NCBI RefSeq assembly: GCF_000699445.3
Contig: NC_067198.1
Span: forward strand, 33,198,536 to 33,262,535
Direction of reading: 5' to 3'
Length of the DNA stretch: 64,000 nt
Source: Schistosoma haematobium
Taxonomy: Eukaryota > Platyhelminthes > Trematoda > Strigeidida > Schistosomatidae
Below are positions 1 through 10,407 of this stretch, in pieces (the first letter of the stretch is position 1; the number at the start of each line of letters is the position of its first letter). The notes under the pieces were generated by a model. The model did no database searches and was not told the DNA's origin. It worked only from the letters and a program-made list of their open reading frames with translations. Made by a program: the position numbers and the translations under genes.

Positions 1-68
1 GTTCCGGTCGCCGAGTACGGTTGCCCGTACGCTTCCGCGAATAGTCGCACAGTCAACAACCGATACGG
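1..68 (+). mobile_element. 3' end of gypsy-type internal region (upstream tandem copy)
   Basis: These bases match 2107-2174, the last codons of the pol reading frame and the short spacer before the second LTR. The window therefore opens inside an internal region of the same element family. The LTR that follows is flanked on both sides by internal sequence, as in a tandem array sharing LTRs. Confidence 0.85.
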
Positions 69-1007
69 TGTAGGATTATTCCTATACTACACGCATGCTA
101 CACTCTTCTCTTTTTTGATTTTCTTTTTGTTTCCTGAGCCCACGCCTTCGACCATCTCCGTTTGGTTCCGTCGACTTCAGTCAACTTTGGCGAAAGCTGG
201 CCTGATCACCCACGCTCTTGTCAACGTACTCAGTCGATATATTGGTTTCGAATGCTTGGCATACGCTTGGTCTCGAACTTGGTCGTTACGGTCGCTTCTG
301 GTCTTTTGGCTCAACGTGGTTTCGTCCTACGTCTGCAGCGTTTCTGGTCCGGACCCCTACGAACGCCCTCTTCAGATTCTGGATACAAAACACTCTGGTG
401 TAGCATGCCAACCCAAGCATCAAATACAGCACGTCGCTCCTGGTACCGTTCTCCGAAAACGACCTTCGTTGGCAACTCGACGATCAACGATCGCTTTCCT
501 GTTCGCCAATTCTTCCGTCCTACGATCGCTCGTCAGCCGATCAGTCCCACGATTCAAACCGCTATTTATCGAAAGTGTAAACCCTTTCTAGCGGGGGCTC
601 CTGTAGTGACTCACATTTATCACGAGAACACGACTGGTTTAATAAAAACAATTATTATTATAACCAACTGTACCAGTGTTTGTTTTAATGTGCTTTTGTT
701 TGACTGTGCTAATGACAGCTATTTTGTGCTTCCATTCTTATACTGACACTTCGATTGTAACTTCGCGCGAATTCGGTTACGTTCTGTAACCAAGCTTGTA
801 TCCTGGCACGATCTCGGTATCCTTTCGATGCCACGAGATCGCCAGCAAATAAACATCGACTTGGTCCATTAATTGCCTTCTGATATTTGGCTTCTCGGGG
901 ATTTTATGGAGTCATTTGGAACGAGCTTCTTACGCCTTCTGATCTATTTGGCACGTGTTTCTTGGTAGCGGTGTTCATAGTTAATCTCAACTCGACGCCA
1001 CGCTACA
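69..1007 (+). mobile_element. Long terminal repeat, copy 1 (gypsy-type element)
   Basis: A 939 bp sequence bounded by the inverted pentamers TGTAG and CTACA. It recurs as a direct repeat at 2175-3112 with only a handful of differences, for example one extra T in a T-run near 111-116 and small substitutions near 393 and 419-440. It is followed at once by a TGGTGAYCC-like primer-binding site, which fits an LTR. Open frames inside it (such as 115-591) are repeated in the other LTR and resemble no known protein, so I do not call them genes. Confidence 0.9.
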
Positions 1008-1070
1008 ATTGGTGATCCCAAAGTTTGGGACACGCGACAATTGGTGACCCGTATTTTGGAACACGCCTCT
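1007..1070 (+). other. Duplicated primer-binding-site region
   Basis: Directly after the LTR end, a unit of about 31-32 bp beginning ACAATTGGTGA is present twice in tandem (about 1005-1036 and 1037-1068). Each unit carries a TTGGTGAYCC core, which would pair with the 3' end of a tRNA primer in gypsy-type elements. The first reads GATCCC and the second GACCCG. Confidence 0.6.
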
Positions 1071-2174
1071 GCTTCTGGTCAAATCTTCCAAAGGAGCCAA
1101 TTCGGTGAGTCTATGATTTATCTATCCACGTCTGTCGTATATTTTCATATTTAATATATAATATACTCGACATGACGGATAACGATAAGAATAGTATTAA
1201 TATAATAGACTCACATGTATGTGTACCGAATCCTTGTTACTTTTTTATTCGCGTGACGATGAGTTCCACGCTTTATTCGAGAAATTTTCCCCTATTATTT
1301 ATTCTCCTCGCTGACCCAGCTGCTTGGTACGGAATGCATTCGCATACGCATTAACGTCTACCTCCCAGTATCAAATGGTTAAGTTGAACGGTTTCATTGC
1401 CAACTTAAAAGTGCTCTACGAGCACACGAGAACGACAACTGGTACGAAACCTTATCGCTCGTCCTCTTAGGTATTCGAACGAGCTTGAAGGCAGATATAC
1501 AATGTTCCGCCGCTGAAATGGTATACGGCACGACATTGCGTCTGCCCGGAGAATTCTTCACACCACGGAGCAGACCTAATTTCGGTAAATCAGACAACGT
1601 CCGTCGACTGTCTGCATTTATGTGAACGCTGTCTCCGGTGTCAACTCGAATACAACATCGACAGGTCGCTCTCCCTCGAGAGTTATCTACCTGTTCACAT
1701 GTTTTTGTACGAGTAGATTCGGTACGCAAACCTTGGCAACAACCTTACGAAGGCCCTTTTCACGTGATCGCTCGTCACGAAAAGACCTTCAAGGTTGATC
1801 GATATGGACGCGTTGAGATCGTCAGCGTTGATCGTCTCAAACCAGCACACGTCGATGACAGTGCCCTATCTGGTAACCTGAGATTCAATGCTAGACCTAT
1901 TAAACCTAGCGGGATCCTTAAATCTTCTTCAGGTCCCACGCTAGATACATCTGAGACCTCATTCTCACGTCCCGGTCAACAGCACGCGTCATCTGCACCG
2001 TCTACGGACGAGACGATAGTCTCACGTCTAGATCAGCAGACCACGCCGCCTCTGACCTCGGATGAGATTGCAGGCTCACGCGATACGAACGAGACTGCCG
2101 TCTCACGTTCCGGTCGCCGAGTACGGTTGCCCGTACGCTTCCGCGAATAGTCGCACAGTCAACAACCGATACGG
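1008..2174 (+). mobile_element. Gutted internal region of gypsy-type retrotransposon
   Basis: Only 1.17 kb lies between the two LTRs, where an intact element would have roughly 4-5 kb. It contains the primer-binding region, a leader with a short open frame at about 1172-1354 (possible start of gag), and then jumps at about 1350 straight into the C-terminal part of integrase. Protease, reverse transcriptase, RNase H and most of integrase are missing. The near-identity of the flanking LTRs suggests a recent event, such as packaging of a deleted RNA or recombination. Confidence 0.85.
1357..2150 (+). pseudogene. Integrase C-terminal fragment (gypsy-type pol)
   Basis: Read in one frame, this stretch encodes the end of the integrase core and its C-terminal domain. 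It shows NG-x-VERFH at the start (the E of the D,D-35-E triad), then EMVYGTTLRLPG near 1530, and a GPFHV-type chromatin/DNA-binding tail near 1757. There are in-frame stops at 1380 (TAA) and 1623 (TGA); the last part, 1638-2150, is open. The homologous stretch of the second gypsy element in this window lies at 51540-52100 and is similar but clearly another family. It cannot be functional because the catalytic core is absent. Confidence 0.85.
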
Positions 2175-3112
2175 TGTAGGATTATTCCTATACTACACGC
2201 ATGCTACACTCTTCTCTTTTTGATTTTCTTTTTGTTTCCTGAGCCCACGCCTTCGACCATCTCCGTTTGGTTCCGTCGACTTCAGTCAACTTTGGCGAAA
2301 GCTGGCCTGATCACCCACGCTCTTGTCAACGTACTCAGTCGATATATTGGTTTCGAATGCTTGGCATACGCTTGGTCTCGAACTTGGTCGTTACGGTCGC
2401 TTCTGGTCTTTTGGCTCAACGTGGTTTCGTCCTACGTCTGCAGCGTTTCTGGTCCGGACCCCTACGAACGCCCTCTTCAGATTCTGGATACAAACCACTC
2501 TGGTGTAGCATGCCAACCCAAGCAATAAATACAACACATCGCTCCTGGTACCGTTCTCCGAAAACGACCTTCGTTGGCAACTCGACGATCAACGATCGCT
2601 TTCCTGTTCGCCAATTCTTCCGTCCTACGATCGCTCGTCAGCCGATCAGTCCCACGATTCAAACCGCTATTTATCGAAAGTGTAAACCCTTTCTAGCGGG
2701 GGCTCCTGTAGTGACTCACATTTATCACGAGAACACGACTGGTTTAATAAAAACAATTATTATTATAACCAACTGTACCAGTGTTTGTTTTAATGTGCTT
2801 TTGTTTGACTGTGCTAATGACAGCTATTTTGTGCTTCCATTCTTATACTGACACTTCGATTGTAACTTCGCGCGAATTCGGTTACGTTCTGTAACCAAGC
2901 TTGTATCCTGGCACGATCTCGGTATCCTTTCGATGCCACGAGATCGCCAGCAAATAAACATCGACTTGGTCCATTAATTGCCTTCTGATATTTGGCTTCT
3001 CGGGGATTTTATGGAGTCATTTGGAACGAGCTTCTTACGCCTTCTGATCTATTTGGCACGTGTTTCTTGGTAGCGGTGTTCATAGTTAATCTCAACTCGA
3101 CGCCACGCTACA
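2175..3112 (+). mobile_element. Long terminal repeat, copy 2
   Basis: This 938 bp copy is the partner of the LTR at 69-1007, again starting TGTAG and ending CTACA. The preceding bases 2107-2174 equal window bases 1-68, so the direct repeat is just over 1 kb. Sequence after 3112 is unrelated to retroelement internal sequence, so this is the 3' boundary of the array. The matching target-site duplication lies outside the window. Confidence 0.9.
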
Positions 3113-3257
3113 CCTTTCTTGTTCACATATATTATCAATAAAAAATGGAAAGCCACCTCAAACAATGGTTAAAACTGTTCTATATGTGTAGTAAAATTAA
3201 TACTGCGACACATATTCCAAATTTATATTTTGAAAACGGCTAAGAAAGGATTTTAAT

Positions 3258-4822
3258 TTCTTACGCCAGTTACTCCCTGCGGAGCATGTGCCGTCAACCA
3301 GCATTCTCAAACCCACTCTGTTCTGGGCCTTCCTTTCTAGTTCCACTCAACTCTTGTTCATTATTTTGATCTCTGTCTCCATTTCTCAACGTGATATGTT
3401 CTTTGGTCTTCCTTTGGCCTTGAGGATCCCAAGTGAGAGCTTGCTTGTGACGCAAATGGATGCTTTCTTCAATATGTCTCTTATCCACTTCTTCATGATT
3501 TCTTACTTCGCTGGAATCTGATTTGTTCTCTCGCACAGTAGGTTGTTGTTGATAGTATCTGACCAACGGATTCGACGTGTTTTGCGTAAGCAACTGGTAT
3601 TTACATGACCGATCCTTACGAAATCCAGCCTGTTGGTCTCGAAGTTGGGTGTCTATACAGTCCTTCATTCTGTTGAACAATACCCTGTTGAAGACTTTCC
3701 CTGGTATTTAGAGAGGAGCGATGCCCTTTAGTTCTCACATTTGCTGAGATCCCCTTCTCTAGTATCTTGAACAGATACCCCTCTCTCCAGTCTGTTTGTA
3801 CTTGCTCCTCAACCCAAATATCACTGAAGAGAATGTGGAGTATCCTTGCAGTTACTGCTACGTCTGCTTTTAGTGCCTCTGCTGAAATGTTGTCCGGTCC
3901 TGCTGCTTTGCCACTCTTGGTTTGTCTGATGGCCATGATGATCTCTTCAATTGTTGGTGGGCCATCATCTATTGGGACGTCCGTGGGTGCTGCTTCGATA
4001 TTGGGTGGGTTCAGTGCGGCTGATCGATTTTAGAGTTCTTTGGAGTGTTCTACCCACCTGTTTTGTTGTTCTTCAATGTTGGTGATTACCTCGCCTTCCT
4101 TGCTTTTCACTGGTCGTTAAGGTTTACGGTAATTTTCAGCGAATTTCTTTGTTGTGTCATACAATTGTCTCATGTTTCCTTCTCTTGCAGCCTTTTCCAC
4201 CGTCGTTACTAGGTCTTCCACATATTTACGTTTGTTGGTTCTAATGCTCCTCTTCACTTGCTTGTTTACTTCTGTGTATCCAGCTTGTGCCTTGGCTTTC
4301 TCTGCTCTTGTTCGGCTGGTATTGATTGCTGCCTTTTTGTTCCTCCTTTCTTGAATCTTATCCAGTGTATCAACAGTGATTCATTCATTGTGGCCCAGAA
4401 CCTCATGACAAATTAAACTGATTGCCTCTTTTATCCCCTTCCAGTTGCTCTTCATAGTAGTTCCCTCTCCATTGAGTAGATCGTGAAAGGCCTGGAACTT
4501 GTTGCTGAGGACTATCTTGAATTCGCTGAGTTCGTCAGTATCCCGAAGAAAAGCCGTATTGACTTTTTGTGATGTTGTCCGCCTCAATGTCCAGTGTTTT
4601 TTAGGTTTCAATTTCATCTTGGCGACCATCACATGATGATTTGATGCTATATCAGCTCCTCTCTTGATTCTCACATCCTCCATTGTCCTCCTGAGCTTTT
4701 TGTTGATGCAGATGTGGTCGATTTGTTTCTGTGTAATGTGATCCGGTTAAATCCATTTGGCCTCAAGTATGCGTTCATGTGAGAACATAGTGCCGCTTAT
4801 GACCAGTTTGTTGACGGCAAAA
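3258..4822 (-). mobile_element. Broken RTE-type LINE (family A), antisense
   Basis: Read on the minus strand, 4822-4381 carries the end of the apurinic-type endonuclease, including [11 protein letters not shown] and a DLLNGEGTT linker. 4380-3940 is the linker to reverse transcriptase, and 3936-3616 holds RT N-terminal motifs (SGKAAGPDNIS). The RT palm with its catalytic aspartates is deleted between about 3600 and 3540, and the remainder to 3258 is the C-terminal end and 3' end. Frames are broken by stops. It matches the other family A copies in this window. Confidence 0.85.
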
Positions 4823-4959
4823 ATGTTTGCCGAACGCTGACAAGAAAAGCAAGATCTTTCTGTTAAAAAAATTCATTTTAAATAAAGTCGAGTGGGTGTT
4901 TATAGTCAGACTTTTCATGATGATGACAAGTCTGCTCGAAATACTTTAGGGGCTTGACA

Positions 4960-7560
4960 ATGCTATTTTCCGTGCCACCATCAAGATCGAAAGATCCTGT
5001 AGACCATCAGTGTGGATTATCTGTGTCGAGTGATTGAGGGCCTACTCCAGTTAGACGGTAATGGTAAAATCAAACGGCTAACATCGAAGTCACACCTCGC
5101 GGTATGCATTATACGTGGATTACCCTTCTGTTGTATCCATGTACCATGGCTAATTTGATGACCGTATGAAACAAATGATGATATTACACAAACACTTTGG
5201 CGACCACCACCTCATGGGACAGTCTATGGTGTGCAATTAACTGATGAGGTTAACATCAATGTTGAAGACTTACAGAATTATTTACTCTGGGTGTTTATTT
5301 ACCGCTACAATCCAAAATTTTTTCCACACATAAGTGAAAAGCTAAAACGCCCATATATATATATTGATGTGTTTGGAATTATGCGGTGTAACTAGATTAG
5401 ATATTAAAACTATTGTGCAGCAAATGATGATACCTGCCAAGCGCTTTCGGTTAGAGTATGTCTAATAAACCAATGAGGTCAGCATCAATGTATAAAACCT
5501 ACAGAACCATTTATTTTTGGTGTCTACATACCTCTACAGCTCATTCTCCCCTAGTAGTTCAGTGATCATAGAAAGACATTAACAGCACAAAGTATAAAAT
5601 CAACGACCATGTTATTGACAAACAAACCGCTGATCGCTGTGTACGGCAGCGTCCGGGGGTCTTTTCTGGTACTAAGGATCCATAATCTGCATCACAATAA
5701 ACAATTTACAGTGGAAGGTTTGATTAATCTTATCCATCTTAAAATATTCATCATTTCTAAGCACTATTGTACGAAAAATCGACGATTTAGGTGTACGTTG
5801 AATTACGCTGGCACTTGTGTAAGCGAGTAAATAGCACGGAAAAGATACCGGAGACTGGCCCATGCAGCGGCGGTCTTACTCTCGGTTGCATCCACCTTAG
5901 CTAATATATATCGGTAATAACGTCCTCTGTGTTATACGGTCTTCATAGTACTTTGATACGTCGAAGGGGTAATCCGCATTAGGTGCTGACAGGGAGGCGT
6001 GACTTTGAAGTAATCTGTTTCGTCACACCGTTCCTGTCTAACTCGAGTAGGCCTCCAATCATTCGACATAGATCATCTACGCTGACGGTTTAAACCATGT
6101 TCGAAAATAAGACCTTGTTGCTGAAAATGAGATTTTCTGTTCAGAATGGAGATCAAGAAGTCATTAACACTCATGTGTACAAAGCTTGAGACCCCCAAAT
6201 ATGTCACCAATAAATGTGAAGATGACACAGGTATTCGGAGTTTGACAACGCTTCAACCAGTAACGTCTTCTAATATGAATCGTACCCACCAAGTGGAATC
6301 AAAAGACAATAGCGAGGAGGTTCGAAGATATATTTGATAGGCTATCAATATATCGAGGATCGTCTGACCTAATCTGGCTAGCGATTGCAGCGGTTGTTGA
6401 GTAGGGTGTTCCCACTCGTGACCTGGTGTGGATGCACGCCCGAGTGCCTTCAGCTAGGTGAGTCAATTAAAACTAATGTGATTAGCATCCAATGTCGAAA
6501 ACCTACAGAGCTATTTATTCAGGGGATTTATTTCCCGCTACAAATGCATCAGCAGTTTGTGCTGAATTTTCCAAACCGAAATGGACATACAAAACTTCGT
6601 ATATTCCGAAGGTAATGAAGAAAGCCGTTTTCGTAATGCCTCTCGTAGTTACAGAAATATAGTTATGCTCATTAACTAGGCCTATTTTTTGGGAAAAACT
6701 GTCATGCTTTCCAAGTTTTAGTCAGGTGGCCTTTTCGTATTTAGTCCCTAATGATCACCGGTAGGATATTATTTATCGTTCTGTCTTTTTTAGGGACTCA
6801 CACGGGCTATTTGAACGCCAGATAACTCCTAAATCTACCATGTTTTGACCTGAGGTTGAAAGTCGGTCATTCCGTGCTCTTGTATTTCAGGTTCTAAGGA
6901 GCAGAGCCAAGCTCGGGTGTTTTTGGGCTGGGATGGTATGAGTAAGAAGGTGGAGGTGTAAGAGTCTTAATGTTCAAGCATTTGGGTACTGTTGAAAATG
7001 ACATAAATCGAACATGTATGCCCAGTGAAATGTCACTGCCTGTCGTGTCACTGAATACTGTGAAGCCCGCAAATATTCATCGAAATCATGGACAACGAGC
7101 GTGCATTAATTAGATATACTCCATCGACCGGCCTATGCAATGGTGTCAGCTTTCTGTACCTCAAATCTACACTCATCAATATATTTTTGTAATTTCATCG
7201 TTTATGTGAGACGGTCATAAAATTAACCACAACGTGGTGAACGAGAACTGAAGACAGGAAAACCAGTTTATCGTTTGATGCAAAATTACAGAGTTCTTTG
7301 GCAAAATGTGACAACCATACATTACATATTTCAGTTGCAAATCCTTCATCAATTGTCTTATCAGTTTTCGTGATATAAGCAGTATGAAATATAATAGGAC
7401 CGGGATGCGTCGTAAAGGTAATCCACGTAAAGTACTAACCGTGGGGTTTGACTTCCATGTCAGCTTATTTGTTGCACTATTCCCATTTAACTAGAGTAGG
7501 CCCTCAATCACTCGACACAGACAATCTACGTTGGCGATCTACATATCCATGTATGAGTTA
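4960..7560. repeat. Cluster of degenerate dispersed repeats (family E)
   Basis: Several sequence blocks recur here in diverged form. The block with GGTAATCCACGT and GTAGGCCCTCAATCACTCGACA occurs at 4985-5155 (minus) and at 5890-6100 and 7370-7550 (plus). A second block with (G/A)TCAGCATCAATGT and CTACAGA(A/G)C lies at 5232-5320, 5464-5550 and 6450-6545, and again at 27855-27960. The mixture of orientations suggests several nested or fragmented insertions. No convincing coding sequence is present; short open frames such as 5609-5830 are not supported. Confidence 0.55.
6140..6550 (+). repeat. Family E unit, first copy
   Basis: This segment aligns by eye with 27480-27960. Shared landmarks in order are a GTATTCG(G/T)A block, a GA(G/A)G(G/A)GGTTCGAAGAT block, TGGCTAGCG(A/G)TTGCAG and CTTCAGCTAGGTGAGTC. 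About 400 bp in the same order and orientation at two distant places marks it as a dispersed repeat. Confidence 0.6.
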
Positions 7561-8159
7561 AAAATCAGAGAACACAAAATATCACGATATGTAAACAAAA
7601 AACATGTGTAACGTGACATGAAGAAAGTGGCTCACAGTTTGTCCCTTGTTACACCAGATTACTTCAAGGTTCACCACAAAAATTTAAATTAAGTAGTTCG
7701 TCACATCGTATGTTCATTGTTTTATTAGTCCTCAGAGAAAATTGTACTATGTCTGCAGGCAAAAGTTGTCAGTTGCCTCAAGGAATTATAGATTCTTTAA
7801 ACTGAAAATTATTTCATTCTTTTACCGATATTTAAATTGCGCCCGAAAAAATGTGTAATTCACGGACAGCGGAATTTATAAATATATAGGTTACTTGGAA
7901 TTAAGTGCAGCTGTTTCAACGTAGTGTGGTTATAAAGTGACCAAGAGACATATTCACTGACTACGCAATTTTTTAAGAATATTTATAGTTTCTTTCGAAG
8001 GTCTTGCCTTCACAAGGATCACTGCTACCTTTTCGGGATCGAACCCAAGCAACCAATAAAGGCGAATGAAGGGGAAAATGCGTTGGAAAATAATGGGTAA
8101 ACGCGCCCGAATGTCTGCTTGTCCGTCTGAGAAGAAGAATTAATGCGAATTTTCCCTTT

Positions 8160-8402
8160 TTGTCTTTCTGTGTAGCACCCCAAAGTTTGGGGAAATTTTG
8201 GGTTTTTCCCTGAGATCTCCCCTAACCCGAGCTCCCAATTTTGGGGAAAATTTGACACATTTTGGGGAAGCCGCTGTAGTACACTTCGGGGAAACTGCAC
8301 TAAAACCCCAAAATTTTCCCGGACCTGGGTAAATTCCCCAAACATTGGCGAAGGTCATTTGACTTCGGGATTTTCCACAAAATTGGGAGCTTGGGTAAAT
8401 TT
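8160..8402. repeat. Imperfect fold-back rich in GGGG/CCCC runs
   Basis: The motif CCCCAAA...TTTGGGG is repeated many times in an otherwise AT-rich stretch. The segment 8221-8256 (with AGCTCCCAATTTTG) is complementary to 8368-8402 (with CAAAATTGGGAGCT), and 8178-8212 pairs loosely with 8298-8345. The whole could fold into a long imperfect hairpin, as in a miniature inverted-repeat element or a degenerate satellite. Confidence 0.5.
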
Positions 8403-10407
8403 AAGAAAGTAGACGAAATCTGTTTGGGGACTACCGGCCAATAAGTTAGTTAGAGAGTTTAAACACTGGTTGTGTAGTATGGATTGTCTGTAATAAATGT
8501 TGGTAAAACAAAACAACGGCGAATTAAATATAAAAGACTGGAAAAGAAGTAATAAGTCTACATTTGTATTCCTGGTACATCGTTATCCTTAAAAAGGAGG
8601 TTCTGTGTTGCGAAATGTGTTGGTTTGTGTGAGAGCATCTTGATATGCCTCATCAAGACGCCTAAATTTGTTCCTTATGTTTTGAAACATTGTCCTGACA
8701 ATTTTCTTTTGAATTAAATAGCGCAGCGTTTTATACACAATGCTTAACTGGATGAAGAAGCGAATTATGTGAACTTTAATGCATGAACTTGACAACCTGG
8801 GACAGCAGTGATGCATTCGCGTGGAATTAACACTTATATGGTCTCATTAGCTTACTGTGGAACACCGAGATATTACAGCATTGAACGATTAAGCCTGCCG
8901 GTGGAAAACTTATCTGGCAAATGGAAAGTACTAAATCTAAGATCATCAGGTGTCTCCGTATTACATATATAATGCGTATGATGCAGACTTGAATTGATTG
9001 AACAACGCTAAGTTGTCTGAATAAATAGTTAAGTTTAAGAAAATAAATAAAATTGTTGCCGTTTGGTCCATTGGGTAACTTCAGATGACTAAGGAATACT
9101 TACAGTTGACAACTGGTTGTCGAACTTTTCCGAAGACTAGTTTCTTCATGTAATGAGAAACCTGGCATTATAGAAACGCGGGATTTGTTATATACAGTTC
9201 AGTCCATCCAAGTGAATCCTACATAGATCCCCATTTCTACTTCATCAACTATCAGTGCTAACTTCAAATTTCAGAAGGGTGTGAAAATTAAAAACTGACT
9301 TGGATATTACATCCATTTCACTGAGTTATTGCCGATCGAATGCTTAGCAAGCTTTAATTTCACTATTTCATTACATTCTATTCCCGAGTTTAAAATTACT
9401 TGCCGTTGTTCCGTTACTTTTCAAAAAGTTTGGTTAATAGGCATAATTTGCAAGTCTGTTTTCTTATTAACGTATGTTGTAAGGAAATTATGTAAGGTCT
9501 AGGTAGATGAAAATTTGTCCTGCGCTCGATACTGTATCTAAAACAGTAGTTCAATGCACTTATTTTTTACTTAATGGTAATGCAAATGGTCACAAGTTCC
9601 CGAAGTACTAATTAGAGTGTACTATCAGCTTCATAATTAATTTTCGCATTGTTTGTTTGGATCGTCCTACTGGTGTTTAGGACTGCAATTAATTAGTTTC
9701 ATAGATATATATGCATCCATTGCGGATTGCATCGATATAACCTCAGTCATAAGCATTATAAACAAAGATCTATGGTGGCTGGCAGTGGAATCCCAGGACG
9801 CGCGCTTCTTTTTATTTGAGACTAGTCAGTTGGGTGGAGACCATTTGCACATGTGCCAATGAAGGACTGATCGACTGCAGTCGTAAACATCAATGGGAAG
9901 ATTCAAACAAACAATACAAAATTGGTTTATATTAGGCCTAGTTCAGAAACTCAAGTTAAAAACATAAGTTTAAGCCTCACATCTTTTTATTTGGTTTAAG
10001 TCTAAAAGTTAATTTCATTCTTTAGTTAAAATTTTACAAACAAAAACACCCATTGCATCATGAAAACAAGCATATGGCTTAAGAAGACCATGGAAACAGA
10101 AAAATAAATGTTTGGATCAATTGTTTAACAATTTAGTAGTATGCAAAATGAGTATGATAATTACATCTTTAATAACTGTAGAATTCTGTATAAAATTTTA
10201 GAAAACTTAAAAAATCTATCCACTAGACCATATTCTAGTTTTCATGCAGTTCTATTAGTTAAAAGTTTAGGAAATCGTTCAAGTTTAGCTTTTTATGTAA
10301 CTAATAAGTAAAATCTAAATCTTTATGTGTCTAAGGTCAACAAAATAATTTCGGCTGGTTGTTAGATTCACTATAAAAACCCTTTTGAATTTAATCACCA
10401 AACTCTA
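8403..10407. other. Intergenic stretch upstream of NMNAT; nothing recognised
   Basis: AT-rich sequence without a recognisable coding region or any of the named repeats. Short open frames such as 8589-8816 (minus) and 9653-9862 (plus) lack homology that I can see and lack plausible splice neighbours. The NMNAT promoter and 5' untranslated exon, if any, should lie at the right end, but no specific element could be identified. Confidence 0.5.

Noticed and set aside
115..746. Long open frames inside the LTRs (115-591, 162-746, 2220-2528, 2267-2851)
   Set aside because: They fall entirely inside LTR sequence, occur in both copies, overlap each other in different frames and show no recognisable domain.
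3767..4354. Plus-strand genes at 3767-4033 and 4154-4354
   Set aside because: They are reverse-strand shadows of the RTE-type LINE, whose minus-strand frames carry the RT and endonuclease motifs.
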